A stretch of DNA of 64,000 nt from CAXXOK01 sp035353615 (GTDB lineage Bacteria > Bacillota > Clostridia > Christensenellales > Aristaeellaceae). The position numbers and the translations under genes are program-made. The stretch is taken from positions 1 through 64,000 of the forward strand of contig DAOPZY010000004.1 of NCBI GenBank assembly GCA_035353615.1. Direction: 5' to 3'. The notes under the pieces are model-generated. The model was not told where the DNA came from. It made no database searches and saw nothing but the letters and a program-made list of their open reading frames with translations. Within the stretch, counting starts at the first letter, position 1. Every line of letters starts with the position of its first letter. Positions 1 through 8,868 of the stretch are shown here, in pieces.

Positions 1-45
1 AATCACCACGGCCAATACAATCCACGGGGTACGTTTCTTCTTCAC
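1..45 (-). CDS. N-terminus of an unidentified membrane or exported protein (cut by window edge)
   Basis: Only 15 codons are visible. The GTG start at 45 follows an AGGAGG box (54-59) with 8 nt spacing. The peptide begins MKKKRTPWIVLAVVI, a positively charged start followed by a hydrophobic stretch, as in a signal peptide or membrane anchor. The gene lies 128 nt downstream of the histidine kinase on the same strand and may be part of that transcription unit. Nothing more can be said of its function. Confidence 0.6.
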   Translation of the reverse strand, partial: MKKKRTPWIVLAVVI

Positions 46-173
46 TGTCAGAACCTCCTACTGTTCCGTACGGTTTGGTTAACGCGTACGATGCTACCAC
101 CCGTTGATAAACTGAGCGTTAACTTTCCGAAACTGGAATATAAACTGCTCTGGGATATTCCGGTCTGACGGCT

Positions 174-1271
174 TTACACGGACGCCGACGCCGCCAAAGC
201 CTTCGGATCGGTCTGGACCACGCAACCCGACGCAATCGGGAGGCTCACGGTAAACTCCGTCCAATGCCCGGGCTCGCTTTCGCATGTGATGGAACCTCCG
301 TGCAGCTGAACGATCCTGCGCGCCAAGGTCAGCCCAAGCCCGTTGCCCGGGATGGCGCGCGAGGGGTCCGCCTGATAAAATTTATCAAACACGTGCGCGA
401 TATCCTTCGCCTCGATACCCGGCCCGTAATCGCGCACCGCTGCCACGGCGACCGCGCCCGCCGCGCGCAGCGTAACCACAATCCGGCCCCCGTCGCCGGA
501 AAACTTAATCGCGTTGTCCAGTAGGTTCAGCCATACCTGGCTCATCATTTCTTCGTTGGCGCAGATTTCTACCTCCGCGAGGTCAATTTCAAGCTGCAAA
601 TTGCGCTGCTCCCAGGCGGATTCCAGCATCAGGATGCAGCGGCGAACCTGTTCGCTCACATTGTAATTCTGTTTATCCGCCACAATGGTCTGGTTTTCAA
701 ACCTGGAAAGGTTTAACACATTGGTAGCCATCGAAGCCAGCCTTGTGGATTCCCGGATAATGATATCCAGATACTCCTCCCGTTCCTCCCGGGGCAGATC
801 GTCCGCCTTCAGAAGCTCCGCGAACCCCTTGATGGATACGATCGGCGTTTTGAACTCGTGCGAAAAATTGTTGACAAAATCTCCCCGCAGCAGTTCAATG
901 CTGTTCAGTTCCTCCGCCATGCGGTTAAAGCTTTCCTGCAAGGCCCGAAATTCCGGCCTGTGCTTCAGCGTAAGCCGGGCGGAAAAATCGCCCGCCGCCA
1001 ACCGATTGGTCGCGTCGATCATTTCCCGGATCGGCCTAAGCGGGATGCGCCCAAAAATGAGCGTGACCAGCGTGCCCACGATGGCGCTTGCCGGAAGCAC
1101 TCCCACCATGATTGGGAACGTGCGCCTCAAGCCCAGCTTGTCCATCCAACCCAAGTGCATGGCCACAAAGGCGATCATCACCACAATCATGCTGGTGATC
1201 AGAAAAATAATTAGCACCACCAGCGAGAGCATCAACGACAGCCTCATGCCGTGCAACCAGCGTTTAATCAT
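174..1271 (-). CDS. Sensor histidine kinase, OmpR-partner type (HAMP, HisKA, HATPase)
   Basis: A 365-residue membrane histidine kinase. Two hydrophobic segments (about 11-38 and 53-74) flank a very short outside loop. A HAMP linker follows (about 75-127), then a HisKA dimerisation domain with the phospho-acceptor His138 in FSHEFKTPI. The HATPase domain has N253 in LLDNAIKF, a G1 box DYGPGI (281-286) and a G2 box GNGLGL (309-314). All catalytic boxes are intact. The ATG overlaps the stop of the upstream regulator as ATGA, so the two are translationally coupled. Because its regulator is disrupted, this kinase may currently lack an intact cognate output. The ligand is unknown, and the tiny extracellular loop argues for sensing within or near the membrane. 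Confidence 0.9.
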   Translation of the reverse strand: MIKRWLHGMRLSLMLSLVVLIIFLITSMIVVMIAFVAMHLGWMDKLGLRRTFPIMVGVLPASAIVGTLVTLIFGRIPLRPIREMIDATNRLAAGDFSARLTLKHRPEFRALQESFNRMAEELNSIELLRGDFVNNFSHEFKTPIVSIKGFAELLKADDLPREEREEYLDIIIRESTRLASMATNVLNLSRFENQTIVADKQNYNVSEQVRRCILMLESAWEQRNLQLEIDLAEVEICANEEMMSQVWLNLLDNAIKFSGDGGRIVVTLRAAGAVAVAAVRDYGPGIEAKDIAHVFDKFYQADPSRAIPGNGLGLTLARRIVQLHGGSITCESEPGHWTEFTVSLPIASGCVVQTDPKALAASASV

Positions 1272-2076
1272 ACCTTCCGCACCGCCTTGTAACCCAGCCC
1301 ACGCACGGCGACCAGTTCAAATTCAGGATAGGTTTCAAACCGCCGGCGCAGTCGGTTGATATGCACATTGACCGTCGTATCCGTGCTTTCCGATTCCATC
1401 CCCCATATTTCATCCATCAGTTGGATTCGGGTAAAAATTTTACCGGGGTAGGATAGCAACTTGTAAAGCAGGTAAAACTCCTTCTGCGGCAATGTTTGGC
1501 TTTCCGAACCGCGCGTAACCGTCAGGGAATCGTATTCCATATTTCATCCATCAGTTGGATTCGGGTAAAAATTTTACCGGGGTAGGATAGCAACTTGTAA
1601 AGCAGGTAAAACTCCTTCTGCGGCAATGTTTGGCTTTCCGAACCGCGCGTAACCGTCAGGGAATCGTATTCCAGCGCAACCTCCCCGATTTGCAGCCTGT
1701 GCTCGCTCACAATCTGCGCCCGCCGCAGCAGGGCGCGCATGCGCAGCAGCATTTCCTCCATATCCACAGGCTTGGTCAGGTAATCGTCCGTGCCCACCAA
1801 AAACCCCTTATGCTTATCGGCTGGCATCTGCTTGGCCGTCACCATCAGGATGGGGGTGTTGTCGCCGCTCTGGCGCAGTTCCTCGGTAAAGGTGAACCCG
1901 TCCATGTTGGGCATCATAATATCCAAAAGCACAATGTCGATGTGCTGTTCCCCCATTACGCGCAAAGCTTCCTCGCCGTCACGCGCCGTGTGCACCTCGT
2001 AGCCCTCGCGTTTCAACACCGTTTCCATCAATTTGCGCGTATTGGGGTTATCCTCCGCAACCAGCACATGGAACAT
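1268..2076 (-). pseudogene. OmpR-family response regulator disrupted by a 134-bp tandem duplication
   Basis: The gene starts at ATG 2076 (GGGAG box 9 nt upstream). It has a normal receiver domain with phospho-acceptor Asp52 in LLDIMMPNMDG. It then enters a winged-helix DNA-binding domain, where a 134-bp direct duplication (134 is not a multiple of 3) shifts the frame. The first frame runs to a stop at 1522 just after LMDEIW. The correct C-terminus (HINRLRRRFE to VRGLGYKAVRKV) continues in another frame to 1268. Removing one 134-bp unit leaves 675 bp, exactly 225 codons, which is the normal size of this family. As sequenced, the product has a receiver and half a DNA-binding domain, so it probably cannot bind DNA. 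The duplication junction also creates an ATG at 1540 that could start a separate winged-helix fragment (1268-1540). A sequencing or assembly error is possible. Confidence 0.9.
1403..1673. repeat. Perfect 134-bp tandem duplication inside the response regulator gene
   Basis: Units at 1403-1536 and 1537-1670 appear identical by eye. The three bases CCA recur at the start of each unit and after the second (1671-1673), so 3 bp of microhomology borders the duplication. No inverted repeats or transposase are present. This fits replication slippage or unequal recombination rather than insertion of an element. Confidence 0.95.
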
Positions 2077-2119
2077 CGTCATCATCTCCCGCCTGATTGT
2101 AACGCCGCCGCATGAACTC

Positions 2120-2147
2120 AACATAAAATATACGTCGCATTTGTAAA
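2120..2147 (-). promoter_or_regulatory. Candidate promoter of the two-component operon
   Basis: On the minus strand TTTACA (2142-2147) and TATGTT (2120-2125) are separated by 16 nt. Transcription would start about 35-40 nt upstream of the regulator ATG at 2076. This is a sequence match only. Confidence 0.45.
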
Positions 2148-2149
2148 AA

Positions 2150-2163
2150 TGAAAACATTTTCA
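2150..2163. promoter_or_regulatory. Catabolite-response-like inverted repeat upstream of the two-component promoter
   Basis: TGAAAACATTTTCA has perfect 6-bp arms. It matches the CcpA cre pattern except for one of the two central CG bases. It lies directly upstream of the candidate -35 box. It could equally be an operator for the adjacent regulator itself. Confidence 0.3.
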
Positions 2164-2374
2164 CAACAGCCGCGGCCCTGCGCGGATGTTTTTCAATTAA
2201 CAGCATACCATAAAGGCCGCGGTTTGCAATCAAAAACGGAACCGAAGCTCAATCGCTGTCGGTTCCGTGCGCGGGTTTTCCCGTAACGGGCTTTGATACT
2301 CAACCCCGTTTTGGCGTTCTGGAAGCACAAGGATTTTTCATCCCCCGCCATTTTAGCGGCAATTGGGGTTTCGT

Positions 2375-2845
2375 TTATAAGTGCTCCTTGCAGGACAGTT
2401 CCAGCACATCCAGCCTGAGTATGGTCACGCTGTTGGCCTCCGCGTCGGTAAACGCCCAGTTTTCCTTCCCGCTGATATGCTCCATCAGGCAGCGAAGCGC
2501 TTCCTTCTTTTCTGTCAACGCCTCCACACGGCAAAGCTGTCCCTTGCCGATGACGCTTTGAAAACGGAAGGAATAATCGCAGGCCCTGTCGCCGCTGTTG
2601 ACGGCGTGGTGCGTGTCCATTTCAAAACCGACTTTCGGGTTGGCCGCCATCAGTTCCAGCTTTTTACCCTCGCCGGCACAGTGAAAATACAGCGAGCGTT
2701 TTTCCGGCGTTGCGGAAAAACCGAAGTTCAGCGGCACAATATAAACGCCGTCCTCCTGCGCAAAGCCAAGGCGACAGCAGTCGCAAGCAAGGATGATTTC
2801 ACGGATGCGGCTTTCCTCGGTGATTTCCCTGTCTTTTCTTCTCAC
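2375..2845 (-). CDS. Pyridoxamine 5'-phosphate oxidase-like (NimA-type) FMN-binding protein
   Basis: A 156-residue protein of the split-barrel flavin-binding fold. It begins MRRKDREITEESRIREIILACD and continues with CCRLGF, YIVPLNFGF and LYFHCAGEGKKLELM. These are the usual landmarks of the pyridoxamine-phosphate-oxidase-like and 5-nitroimidazole-resistance NimA families. The GTG start at 2845 was chosen because a GGGAGG box lies 9 nt upstream. Longer open frame upstream has no such signal and overlaps the preceding gene. It follows the small membrane protein gene by 23 nt, so they are probably co-transcribed. Members bind FMN or related cofactors, and the substrate cannot be told from sequence. 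Confidence 0.8.
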   Translation of the reverse strand: MRRKDREITEESRIREIILACDCCRLGFAQEDGVYIVPLNFGFSATPEKRSLYFHCAGEGKKLELMAANPKVGFEMDTHHAVNSGDRACDYSFRFQSVIGKGQLCRVEALTEKKEALRCLMEHISGKENWAFTDAEANSVTILRLDVLELSCKEHL

Positions 2846-2868
2846 GCAGGTTTTCCTCCCAAACGTTT

Positions 2869-3048
2869 TTATCTTTTGGTAATTCGGAGGCGAACGGTGG
2901 TAAACGTCAGTAAAAAGACGGCGATCATCAACCCCACGCCCGCCACCCGCACCGACCAATCCGGCAATGGCGCCCCAGCCCACCGCGCCGCAAGGCCGGC
3001 AAAGCATACCGCAAACAGGCCTATGCTCAGGCCCTGTGCCTTTTTCAA
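2869..3048 (-). CDS. Small two-segment membrane protein, unknown function
   Basis: A 59-residue protein reading MKKAQGLSIGLFAVCFAGLA with a second hydrophobic stretch GVGLMIAVFLLTFTTVRL and the basic end RLRITKR. Two membrane helices are predicted by eye. The TTG start at 3048 is favoured because GGAGGGG sits 7 nt upstream. The in-frame ATG at 3096 lacks a ribosome binding site. It is the first gene of a likely two-gene unit with the FMN-binding protein. I do not recognise the family. Confidence 0.55.
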   Translation of the reverse strand: MKKAQGLSIGLFAVCFAGLAARWAGAPLPDWSVRVAGVGLMIAVFLLTFTTVRLRITKR

Positions 3049-3417
3049 AGCCAATCCCCTCCATTTCGCCTGTTGATCCGCGCGCCCGATGGCCATTCAT
3101 GCTAACCCGCTGGCACCCGGTCGCCCGCGAATGCTTCCCGGGCCATGATAACACGGCGCGAAGCAAACCGCAAGCGCGGCCAACCTCGCTTGCGGCATCC
3201 CGTTAAAAAGCAGCATTAGGGTTATGTTGCTCGCCTCATAGCCACGCGGGCGGTTCGCCCGCTTTAATTAACTGCTGCGGCATCCGGCTGTGGGGTTCCA
3301 CCCCACACCCCCGCGGTTTCATCCCCGGAACCTGACAAGGGATTTCATCCCTTGTCTCACCCTTTTTGACGATTGACCGCGCCGTTTCTTCGCCCATTCA
3401 CGGCGGCGCGCGGTAGC
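3049..3417. repeat. Intergenic stretch with three hairpins, no gene
   Basis: No convincing gene is seen in this 369-nt gap. It holds three inverted repeats: GCGGGCG/CGCCCGC (3246-3262), TGTGGGGT/ACCCCACA (3291-3309) and GACAAGGGAT/ATCCCTTGTC (3334-3356, followed on the plus strand by TCACCCTTTTT). The pattern resembles the intergenic repeat family seen near 34.5 and 45.7 kb. The hairpins may end transcription of the convergent or upstream units. Confidence 0.5.
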
Positions 3418-4833
3418 TTACAGCGCGACGTTTTCAGCCTGAGGCTCGCCTTCGGCAATTCCTTTGTCGATATCGCCCCGGGCTTTCAGGTCGGCGAGCA
3501 GTTCCGCATAGCGTTTTTCATCAATTTTGAATTTACGCATATATACAACATAACCCGCCACAATGGAAATCAGGGGAAGGATCATCATGGACAGTTTCAT
3601 GACGGTAATGCCCTGCGGCGTTACGTCCGCAGGCGTTGGGGCCGCGTTGATGCCGGAAACGATCAGCGTGAGTCCCAGCACGCCGTTTGCCAGCGCGCCG
3701 CCGATTTTGTTAATGAAGGGTTGAACGGAAAACGTAACGCTTTCATTGCGCTTGCCCAGTTTCCACTGCCCATACTCGATGGAATCGGAAAGGAACATGA
3801 GCATCAGCATCTGAATAAACGCCTGGCCCACAAAGATGAGCACGCCGGCAACGCCGATATAGGCCATATTCATTGGCGCGAAATAAAACAGGATGTAGCC
3901 CGCGATCACCAAACCCGTTGCTACCGTGTAAAGCGTGCGACGGTTAAACAGCTTGCGAACCGACGTAAAGGCGGCCAGCGCCGTCAGTTGGGAGACGCCC
4001 AGCACCAGGGCAAAAATGGAATACATGTTTTCATCGCGGTATGCGTATTTGAAAAAGTAAACCCCAAACGCGGTGGTGGTGCAGTAGCCGATCATGAACA
4101 GCGACATGGAGATGGCAACCCAAAGCAGCTGATCGTTCTGAAACAGCACGCGGAACATTTCGCGCAGCGTTGTTTTTTCTTCTTCTTTAAAATAACCTTT
4201 GCGTTCCTTAACGCCAAACAGCGTTATCATCTGGAAGCCCAGCATAATCAGTGCGACGATTACCGCGAAAAGGAACCAGCCCTGCCGGGCGCTGCCCGTG
4301 GCCGCCGTGAGCGCGTTGGTGGCCGGGATCACGCCTACAACCACGGAAAACAGTCCAATGTTGGCGCAAATCCGCGCGAAGGAACCGATTTTTTCGCGCT
4401 GCTTCTGGTCGGTGGAAAGCGAAGGCATCATGGACCAATAGGCGATGTCGTTCAGGCCGTAAAACACGTCCCACATCAGGTAGCACAGGGCAAAAACAGC
4501 CGCGTAAGCCCCGCCGGTCAGGCCCATATCCAAAAACATCAGCACCATGCTCACGCCGCCAACCAGCGCGCCTACCAACATCCACGGTTTAAACTTGCCA
4601 AACCGGGAATGGGTGTTATCCACAACCAGCCCCATAATCGGATCATTGAACGCGTCAAAGCAACGCAGCACCAGCAGGAGCAGCGTCATCACCGCGAGGG
4701 TGGAATCCGGCACATTGAGCACTTCTGTAATGTAGACCATGATATACATGCTCACCATGGTGTAAAACATATCCCTGCCGATAGTCCCCAAACCGAAACA
4801 GTAGTGGTTGCGCCGGTCGTAGTTCTTTTCCAT
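3418..4833 (-). CDS. Glycoside-pentoside-hexuronide (GPH) family cation:sugar symporter
   Basis: A 471-residue polytopic membrane protein of the MelB-like GPH branch of the major facilitator superfamily, with about twelve hydrophobic segments. Family marks include FGLGTIGRDMFYTMVSMYI near the start, DAFNDPIMGLVVDNT after helix 2, and a typical charged tail. The ATG at 4833 has GGGGAT 7 nt upstream. A longer open frame upstream overlaps the alpha-galactosidase gene. It is the last gene of the operon beta-glucosidase, GH13 glucosidase, alpha-galactosidase, symporter, and lies 13 nt after the third. Because the three hydrolases lack signal peptides, this symporter probably brings in the oligosaccharides (melibiose- or raffinose-like by context) that they cleave in the cytoplasm. 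The coupling ion and exact sugar are not visible. Confidence 0.88.
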   Translation of the reverse strand: MEKNYDRRNHYCFGLGTIGRDMFYTMVSMYIMVYITEVLNVPDSTLAVMTLLLLVLRCFDAFNDPIMGLVVDNTHSRFGKFKPWMLVGALVGGVSMVLMFLDMGLTGGAYAAVFALCYLMWDVFYGLNDIAYWSMMPSLSTDQKQREKIGSFARICANIGLFSVVVGVIPATNALTAATGSARQGWFLFAVIVALIMLGFQMITLFGVKERKGYFKEEEKTTLREMFRVLFQNDQLLWVAISMSLFMIGYCTTTAFGVYFFKYAYRDENMYSIFALVLGVSQLTALAAFTSVRKLFNRRTLYTVATGLVIAGYILFYFAPMNMAYIGVAGVLIFVGQAFIQMLMLMFLSDSIEYGQWKLGKRNESVTFSVQPFINKIGGALANGVLGLTLIVSGINAAPTPADVTPQGITVMKLSMMILPLISIVAGYVVYMRKFKIDEKRYAELLADLKARGDIDKGIAEGEPQAENVAL

Positions 4834-4846
4834 ATGCCCATCCCCT

Positions 4847-7213
4847 TTATGAAATCGGTTTTTCATCGCGGCTGTCCGGGTCAGCCGACTCTGTAACGTA
4901 CAGGTTGGAGCCAAAATCCCCCAGCATCCGAATCTGCGGGGAATAGCCGCTGCCGATAAACTGGTTGTTGAGGAGAATCCCGTTCATGAGCGCACTGCCA
5001 TATCCGCGGTAATGCTCCACACAGTCCTGCATGCGGTAGTACCGGTTGGCCAGGCGGAGCAGCAGGCCGTCCGGGTGCGGCGCGATCGGCAGAATATGCC
5101 GGATCAGGCTGCCAAACCGCTTCACCGCAAGGTTCTGCGGCTTGGTTTCCACCTGATAGAAACCATCCTGCTTCAGGCCCGTCAGCCGCAGGCGGTCAAA
5201 CCCTTCGGCAGCGGAGGTCTGCGTTTGAAAAAAGCCGCTCACCGACGCGCCGCCATCCCTCGCCACGCAATGCCAGACCGCCTTGTTCGGCTTTTCCGGC
5301 TCGCTCCGGTAAAATACCCCATACTGCATAAGCGCGCGGTAACGTTTGTAAAAGGCGATCTGCTCCTTCACCTCGCGGCGCTGCACATGCGTCAGGTACT
5401 TCAAATCCAGTTCATACCCCAGGCAGCCGAACGCCGCAACGTTAAACCGCGTGCTGAGCGGCGTATCCCGCAAGGTTTGCTGGTGGGGCGCTTCCGACAC
5501 ATGCGCGCCCATGGTGGAAAGCGGGTACAGGAGCGACAGGCCCCCCTGAATGCTCAGCCGCTCAATGGGGTCGGTATCGTCCGACGACCAGATTTGCGGC
5601 GAAAAGCACAGCATTCCCAGATCAAACCGGTTGCCGCCGCTGGAACAGCTTTCGAACAGGATTCCGGGCCTTGGGCGGAAAACGCGCGTCAGCACATCGT
5701 ACAGCCCCAGCATATAGCGGTGAAAAAACTCGCCCTGTCCGGTCAGGCACTTGGAACACGCGTCGCTGATGTGTCGGTTATAATCCCACTTTACATAGTC
5801 GATGTTGCAGGTATCCAGAATGCGGGTTACATTTTCCACAATATAATCGCGCACGGCCGGGTTGCACAGGTCCAGCACCAGTTGGTTGCGGCCCAGCGCG
5901 GGTTCCTTGCCCGGCGTGGCCAACGCGTATTCCGGATGCGCGCGGTAAAGGTCGCTGTCCGGATTGACCATTTCCGGCTCAAACCAGAGGCCAAACATCA
6001 GCCCCATACCGTGAATGCGACTGGAAAACTCCGAAAGCCCCCGGGATAGCTTTCGACGATTAACGGTGTAATCGCCAAGGCCCGCGCGGTCGCTGTCCCG
6101 TTTGCCAAACCATCCGTCGTCCAGCACAAACAGCTCCACGCCCACTTTTTTGGCCCGTCTGGCCAGCCTTAGCAGTTTACCCCGGGTAAACTTAAAAAAA
6201 TACGCCTCCCAATTGTTTAGCAAAACTGGCCGTTCCTTGCCCTGCCAGTCGCCGCGCACAATATGCCGGTTCACAAAATCGTGAAACTGCTGCGACAGGC
6301 CGTTCAATCCCTGAGCCGAAAAGCTCATGACCGCCTCGGGCGTTTCAAATGTCTCGCACTGTTGTAAGGTCCATTCAAAGCAGTGGGGGCTGATGCCGAG
6401 GCTCACGCGAACCAGATCGTATGCGGACAGCTCCACCGCGCCGTAATGGTTGCCGCTGTACACCAGATTGAAGCCATACGCGCGCCCGCTCGTTTCCGTT
6501 GCTCCTTCGGCCGCAAGCAGGAACCCGGGATTATGGCGGTTGCTGCTGTCACCGGTGATGGATTCGTTCACCAGCAGGCCGTAGGTGACCGGGCGTTCAT
6601 GCCGATGGGTTTCCTTGATCCATCCGCCGTCCAAAGTAATCATGCGGTACCCGTCGTTTGGCAAATCCACTTGCAGGCTCATGAGCCTGCGAATCACCAG
6701 CGGGTTCTCGTTGCCGTTCACGAGGGTCGCGCGCCGCGCAATCACATCCGTCGCTTCAAAAACCGTATAGTGCAATAAAAGCGTAACCCGGTTGCTTTCA
6801 TCCAGCAGGGTAAGCGTCAGGGTTTGGCATGCGTCCGCGTCTCCGTAAGCGCTTGGCAGGGTTTGCATGGGCAGGCTTCCGTTTGTTACCGTATGGCTTT
6901 GGTAGCGGAAATCCGCCGTAAAGGTCTGATCCGGCATTTTGATTTCAGCTGGCGGGTTTCGGTAGTCGCCTTTGCCGATGCCCGACCATTCCAACGGCAG
7001 CATATCCAGGCAGTAGGTTTCGTCCGCGGGATTGTAGAGCACGCAACCCCCGGTTTGAGCGTTGCGCTTAAGCGCGAGCGGCTCCATTGGTTGGTTTTCC
7101 GGCAGGCGCTCGCCGTAGTAAACATGTTCCAGATGCCCGTATGGGGTTACCCGGAACCAGTAGGAGGAGCGCGCTGTTTGCAGGCGGAACTCCCCGTTTG
7201 TAACCGAGATCAA
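4847..7213 (-). CDS. Alpha-galactosidase, GH36
   Basis: A 788-residue family-36 glycoside hydrolase that releases terminal alpha-galactose from melibiose or raffinose-type sugars. An N-terminal beta-sandwich (about 1-320) precedes the TIM barrel, which has LFVLDDGWFGKRDSD, the nucleophile Asp477 in VKWDYNRH, and FESCSSGGNRFD. The general acid region is SSDDTDP (Asp545-548). A C-terminal sheet domain follows. The length matches intracellular bacterial GH36 enzymes, and there is no signal peptide. The start is TTG at 7213, overlapping the TGA of the upstream GH13 gene as TTGA, with GGAGG 8 nt upstream. Specificity for alpha-galactosides is inferred from family. Confidence 0.93.
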   Translation of the reverse strand: MISVTNGEFRLQTARSSYWFRVTPYGHLEHVYYGERLPENQPMEPLALKRNAQTGGCVLYNPADETYCLDMLPLEWSGIGKGDYRNPPAEIKMPDQTFTADFRYQSHTVTNGSLPMQTLPSAYGDADACQTLTLTLLDESNRVTLLLHYTVFEATDVIARRATLVNGNENPLVIRRLMSLQVDLPNDGYRMITLDGGWIKETHRHERPVTYGLLVNESITGDSSNRHNPGFLLAAEGATETSGRAYGFNLVYSGNHYGAVELSAYDLVRVSLGISPHCFEWTLQQCETFETPEAVMSFSAQGLNGLSQQFHDFVNRHIVRGDWQGKERPVLLNNWEAYFFKFTRGKLLRLARRAKKVGVELFVLDDGWFGKRDSDRAGLGDYTVNRRKLSRGLSEFSSRIHGMGLMFGLWFEPEMVNPDSDLYRAHPEYALATPGKEPALGRNQLVLDLCNPAVRDYIVENVTRILDTCNIDYVKWDYNRHISDACSKCLTGQGEFFHRYMLGLYDVLTRVFRPRPGILFESCSSGGNRFDLGMLCFSPQIWSSDDTDPIERLSIQGGLSLLYPLSTMGAHVSEAPHQQTLRDTPLSTRFNVAAFGCLGYELDLKYLTHVQRREVKEQIAFYKRYRALMQYGVFYRSEPEKPNKAVWHCVARDGGASVSGFFQTQTSAAEGFDRLRLTGLKQDGFYQVETKPQNLAVKRFGSLIRHILPIAPHPDGLLLRLANRYYRMQDCVEHYRGYGSALMNGILLNNQFIGSGYSPQIRMLGDFGSNLYVTESADPDSRDEKPIS

Positions 7214-8841
7214 ACGCCCACCTCCACCGTTTGCCTGAGCACCACAGCCTCGTAGGGCTGCAAACGCCCGCCGTAGGTGGTGATGTCGGTATTAGCGATC
7301 ACCACATCGCCTGTGAAATTGGCCCGGGCGGTTTTGTTGGAAATGTTGAGCACCGTAACATAGCGCTCGGTACCCAGCGTGCGCGCAAACGCCATCACGC
7401 GGTTATCGCCGTGCAGCGGCTCAAAGCCGCCATATTTCAGAGTATCGCTGCCGGCGCGCAGCGCGATCATTTTGCGGTAATAGGTTAAAATTGAACCCTT
7501 GTCGTTTTGCTGCGACAGATAATTGATGCGGCGATAGTTCCCGTTGATCCCAATCCAGGGCGTGCCGTCGGTAAAGCCCGCGCCCGGCTGTGCGGACCAC
7601 TGCATGGGTGTGCGCGCATTGTCGCGGGAGGCTTGGCGAATCCAGCGCCAGCGGATTTTGGCCGGAATGTGCATTCCCTTCATGAGGCGGTCGATGTTGA
7701 AGCTTTCCACATCCCGCAGTTGCTCCATGCCGGTAAAATCAAAGTTCGTCATGCCAATCTCCTGCCCCTCGTACACAAACGGCGTGCCGCGAAGGGTCAT
7801 TTGCAGGGTGGCGAACAGCTTGGCGCTCAGCGCCCAATAGGTGCGGTCGTTGCCGTAATGGCTCACAATACGGGGCTGATCGTGATTTTCAAGGTACACG
7901 GCATTCCAGCTCAGGCCCTGCTGCCACTTGGTATACACCTCCAGCAGTTTTTTAGCCCGGAATTTTTTCGGCATATACCGGGCCACCCGGCGGTCTACCT
8001 CCAAGTGGTCAAAGTAGAAAATCATGTCCAGTTCCTTGCGTTCCGGCTCGCTCAGCAGGCGCGCGTCCTCCAGGTCCACCATCACGGCCTCGCCCACGGT
8101 AAAGCAGTCGTAGTGGTCCAGCACATCCCGCCGCAGTTCCCTGAGAATTTCGTGATTGCCCTCCTGGGATTTGTAGTGTTCCAGTCCCTGCACCGCCATC
8201 CTTTTTTGGCCGTCGTCCAGCGATGTTTTGTAGATGGCGTTAATCACATCGCACCGGAAACCGGCCGCGCCCTTATCCAGCCAGAACCGCATTATCCCTT
8301 TGACTTCCTCAATCACCTTAGGGTTATGGTAATTCAAATCGGGCTGCTTGGCGTCAAACAGGTGCAGGTAGTATTCGCCGCTTTTTTCGTCCAGCGTCCA
8401 CACGCTGCCCATAAAAAAGCTGGTCCAGTTATTGGGCGGGCTTCCGTCCGGCTTGGCGGGCCGCCAGATGTAATAATCCCGGTAAGGGCTGTTTGGGTCG
8501 CGGCTCTGCTGAAACCATTCATGCTCATCCGAGGTATGGTTAATCACCAAATCCATAATGATGCGCAGATCGCGCTTTTTCGCCTCGGCAAACAGACGGT
8601 CCATATCTTCCAGCGTGCCGAATTTGGGGTTGATGTCGCGGTAATCGCTGATATCGTACCCGTTATCCGCGTCCGGCGACCGGTATACGGGCGATAGCCA
8701 CAGAACGCCCGCGCCTAACGCCTTGATTTCGTCCAACCGGCTGATAATCCCCGGCAGGTCGCCGATACCGTCGCCGTTGCTGTCCTGAAAGCTGCGGGGA
8801 TAAATCTGGTACACCACCTGTTCTTTCCACCATTTTTCCAT
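7210..8841 (-). CDS. GH13 alpha-glucosidase, probably oligo-1,6-glucosidase type
   Basis: A 543-residue GH13 enzyme beginning MEKWWKEQVVYQIYPRSFQD. It has DLVINHTSDEH, nucleophile Asp198 in GFRCDVIN, acid/base Glu251 in TVGEAVMV and LENHDQPR. The residue after the nucleophile is Val199. In characterised members Val at this place goes with alpha-1,6 (isomaltose-type) cleavage, while Thr or Ala goes with alpha-1,4. An oligo-1,6-glucosidase/isomaltase is therefore favoured over a maltase. Trehalose-6-phosphate hydrolase cannot be excluded. The ATG at 8841 follows GAGGGGGAT. The gene lies 27 nt after the GH1 gene and overlaps the GH36 start. No signal peptide, so it acts in the cytoplasm. Confidence 0.9.
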   Translation of the reverse strand: MEKWWKEQVVYQIYPRSFQDSNGDGIGDLPGIISRLDEIKALGAGVLWLSPVYRSPDADNGYDISDYRDINPKFGTLEDMDRLFAEAKKRDLRIIMDLVINHTSDEHEWFQQSRDPNSPYRDYYIWRPAKPDGSPPNNWTSFFMGSVWTLDEKSGEYYLHLFDAKQPDLNYHNPKVIEEVKGIMRFWLDKGAAGFRCDVINAIYKTSLDDGQKRMAVQGLEHYKSQEGNHEILRELRRDVLDHYDCFTVGEAVMVDLEDARLLSEPERKELDMIFYFDHLEVDRRVARYMPKKFRAKKLLEVYTKWQQGLSWNAVYLENHDQPRIVSHYGNDRTYWALSAKLFATLQMTLRGTPFVYEGQEIGMTNFDFTGMEQLRDVESFNIDRLMKGMHIPAKIRWRWIRQASRDNARTPMQWSAQPGAGFTDGTPWIGINGNYRRINYLSQQNDKGSILTYYRKMIALRAGSDTLKYGGFEPLHGDNRVMAFARTLGTERYVTVLNISNKTARANFTGDVVIANTDITTYGGRLQPYEAVVLRQTVEVGV

Positions 8842-8868
8842 GCCGATCCCCCTCGGTTCAAATTGAAC

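Noticed and set aside
1268..1540. Separate small DNA-binding protein starting at ATG 1540
   Set aside because: The ATG is created by the duplication junction and the frame is the displaced end of the response regulator, so it was annotated as part of the disrupted gene.
3373..4896. 507-codon plus-strand open frame opposite the symporter
   Set aside because: The minus strand encodes a well-formed membrane symporter; the plus reading has no motifs or start signal.
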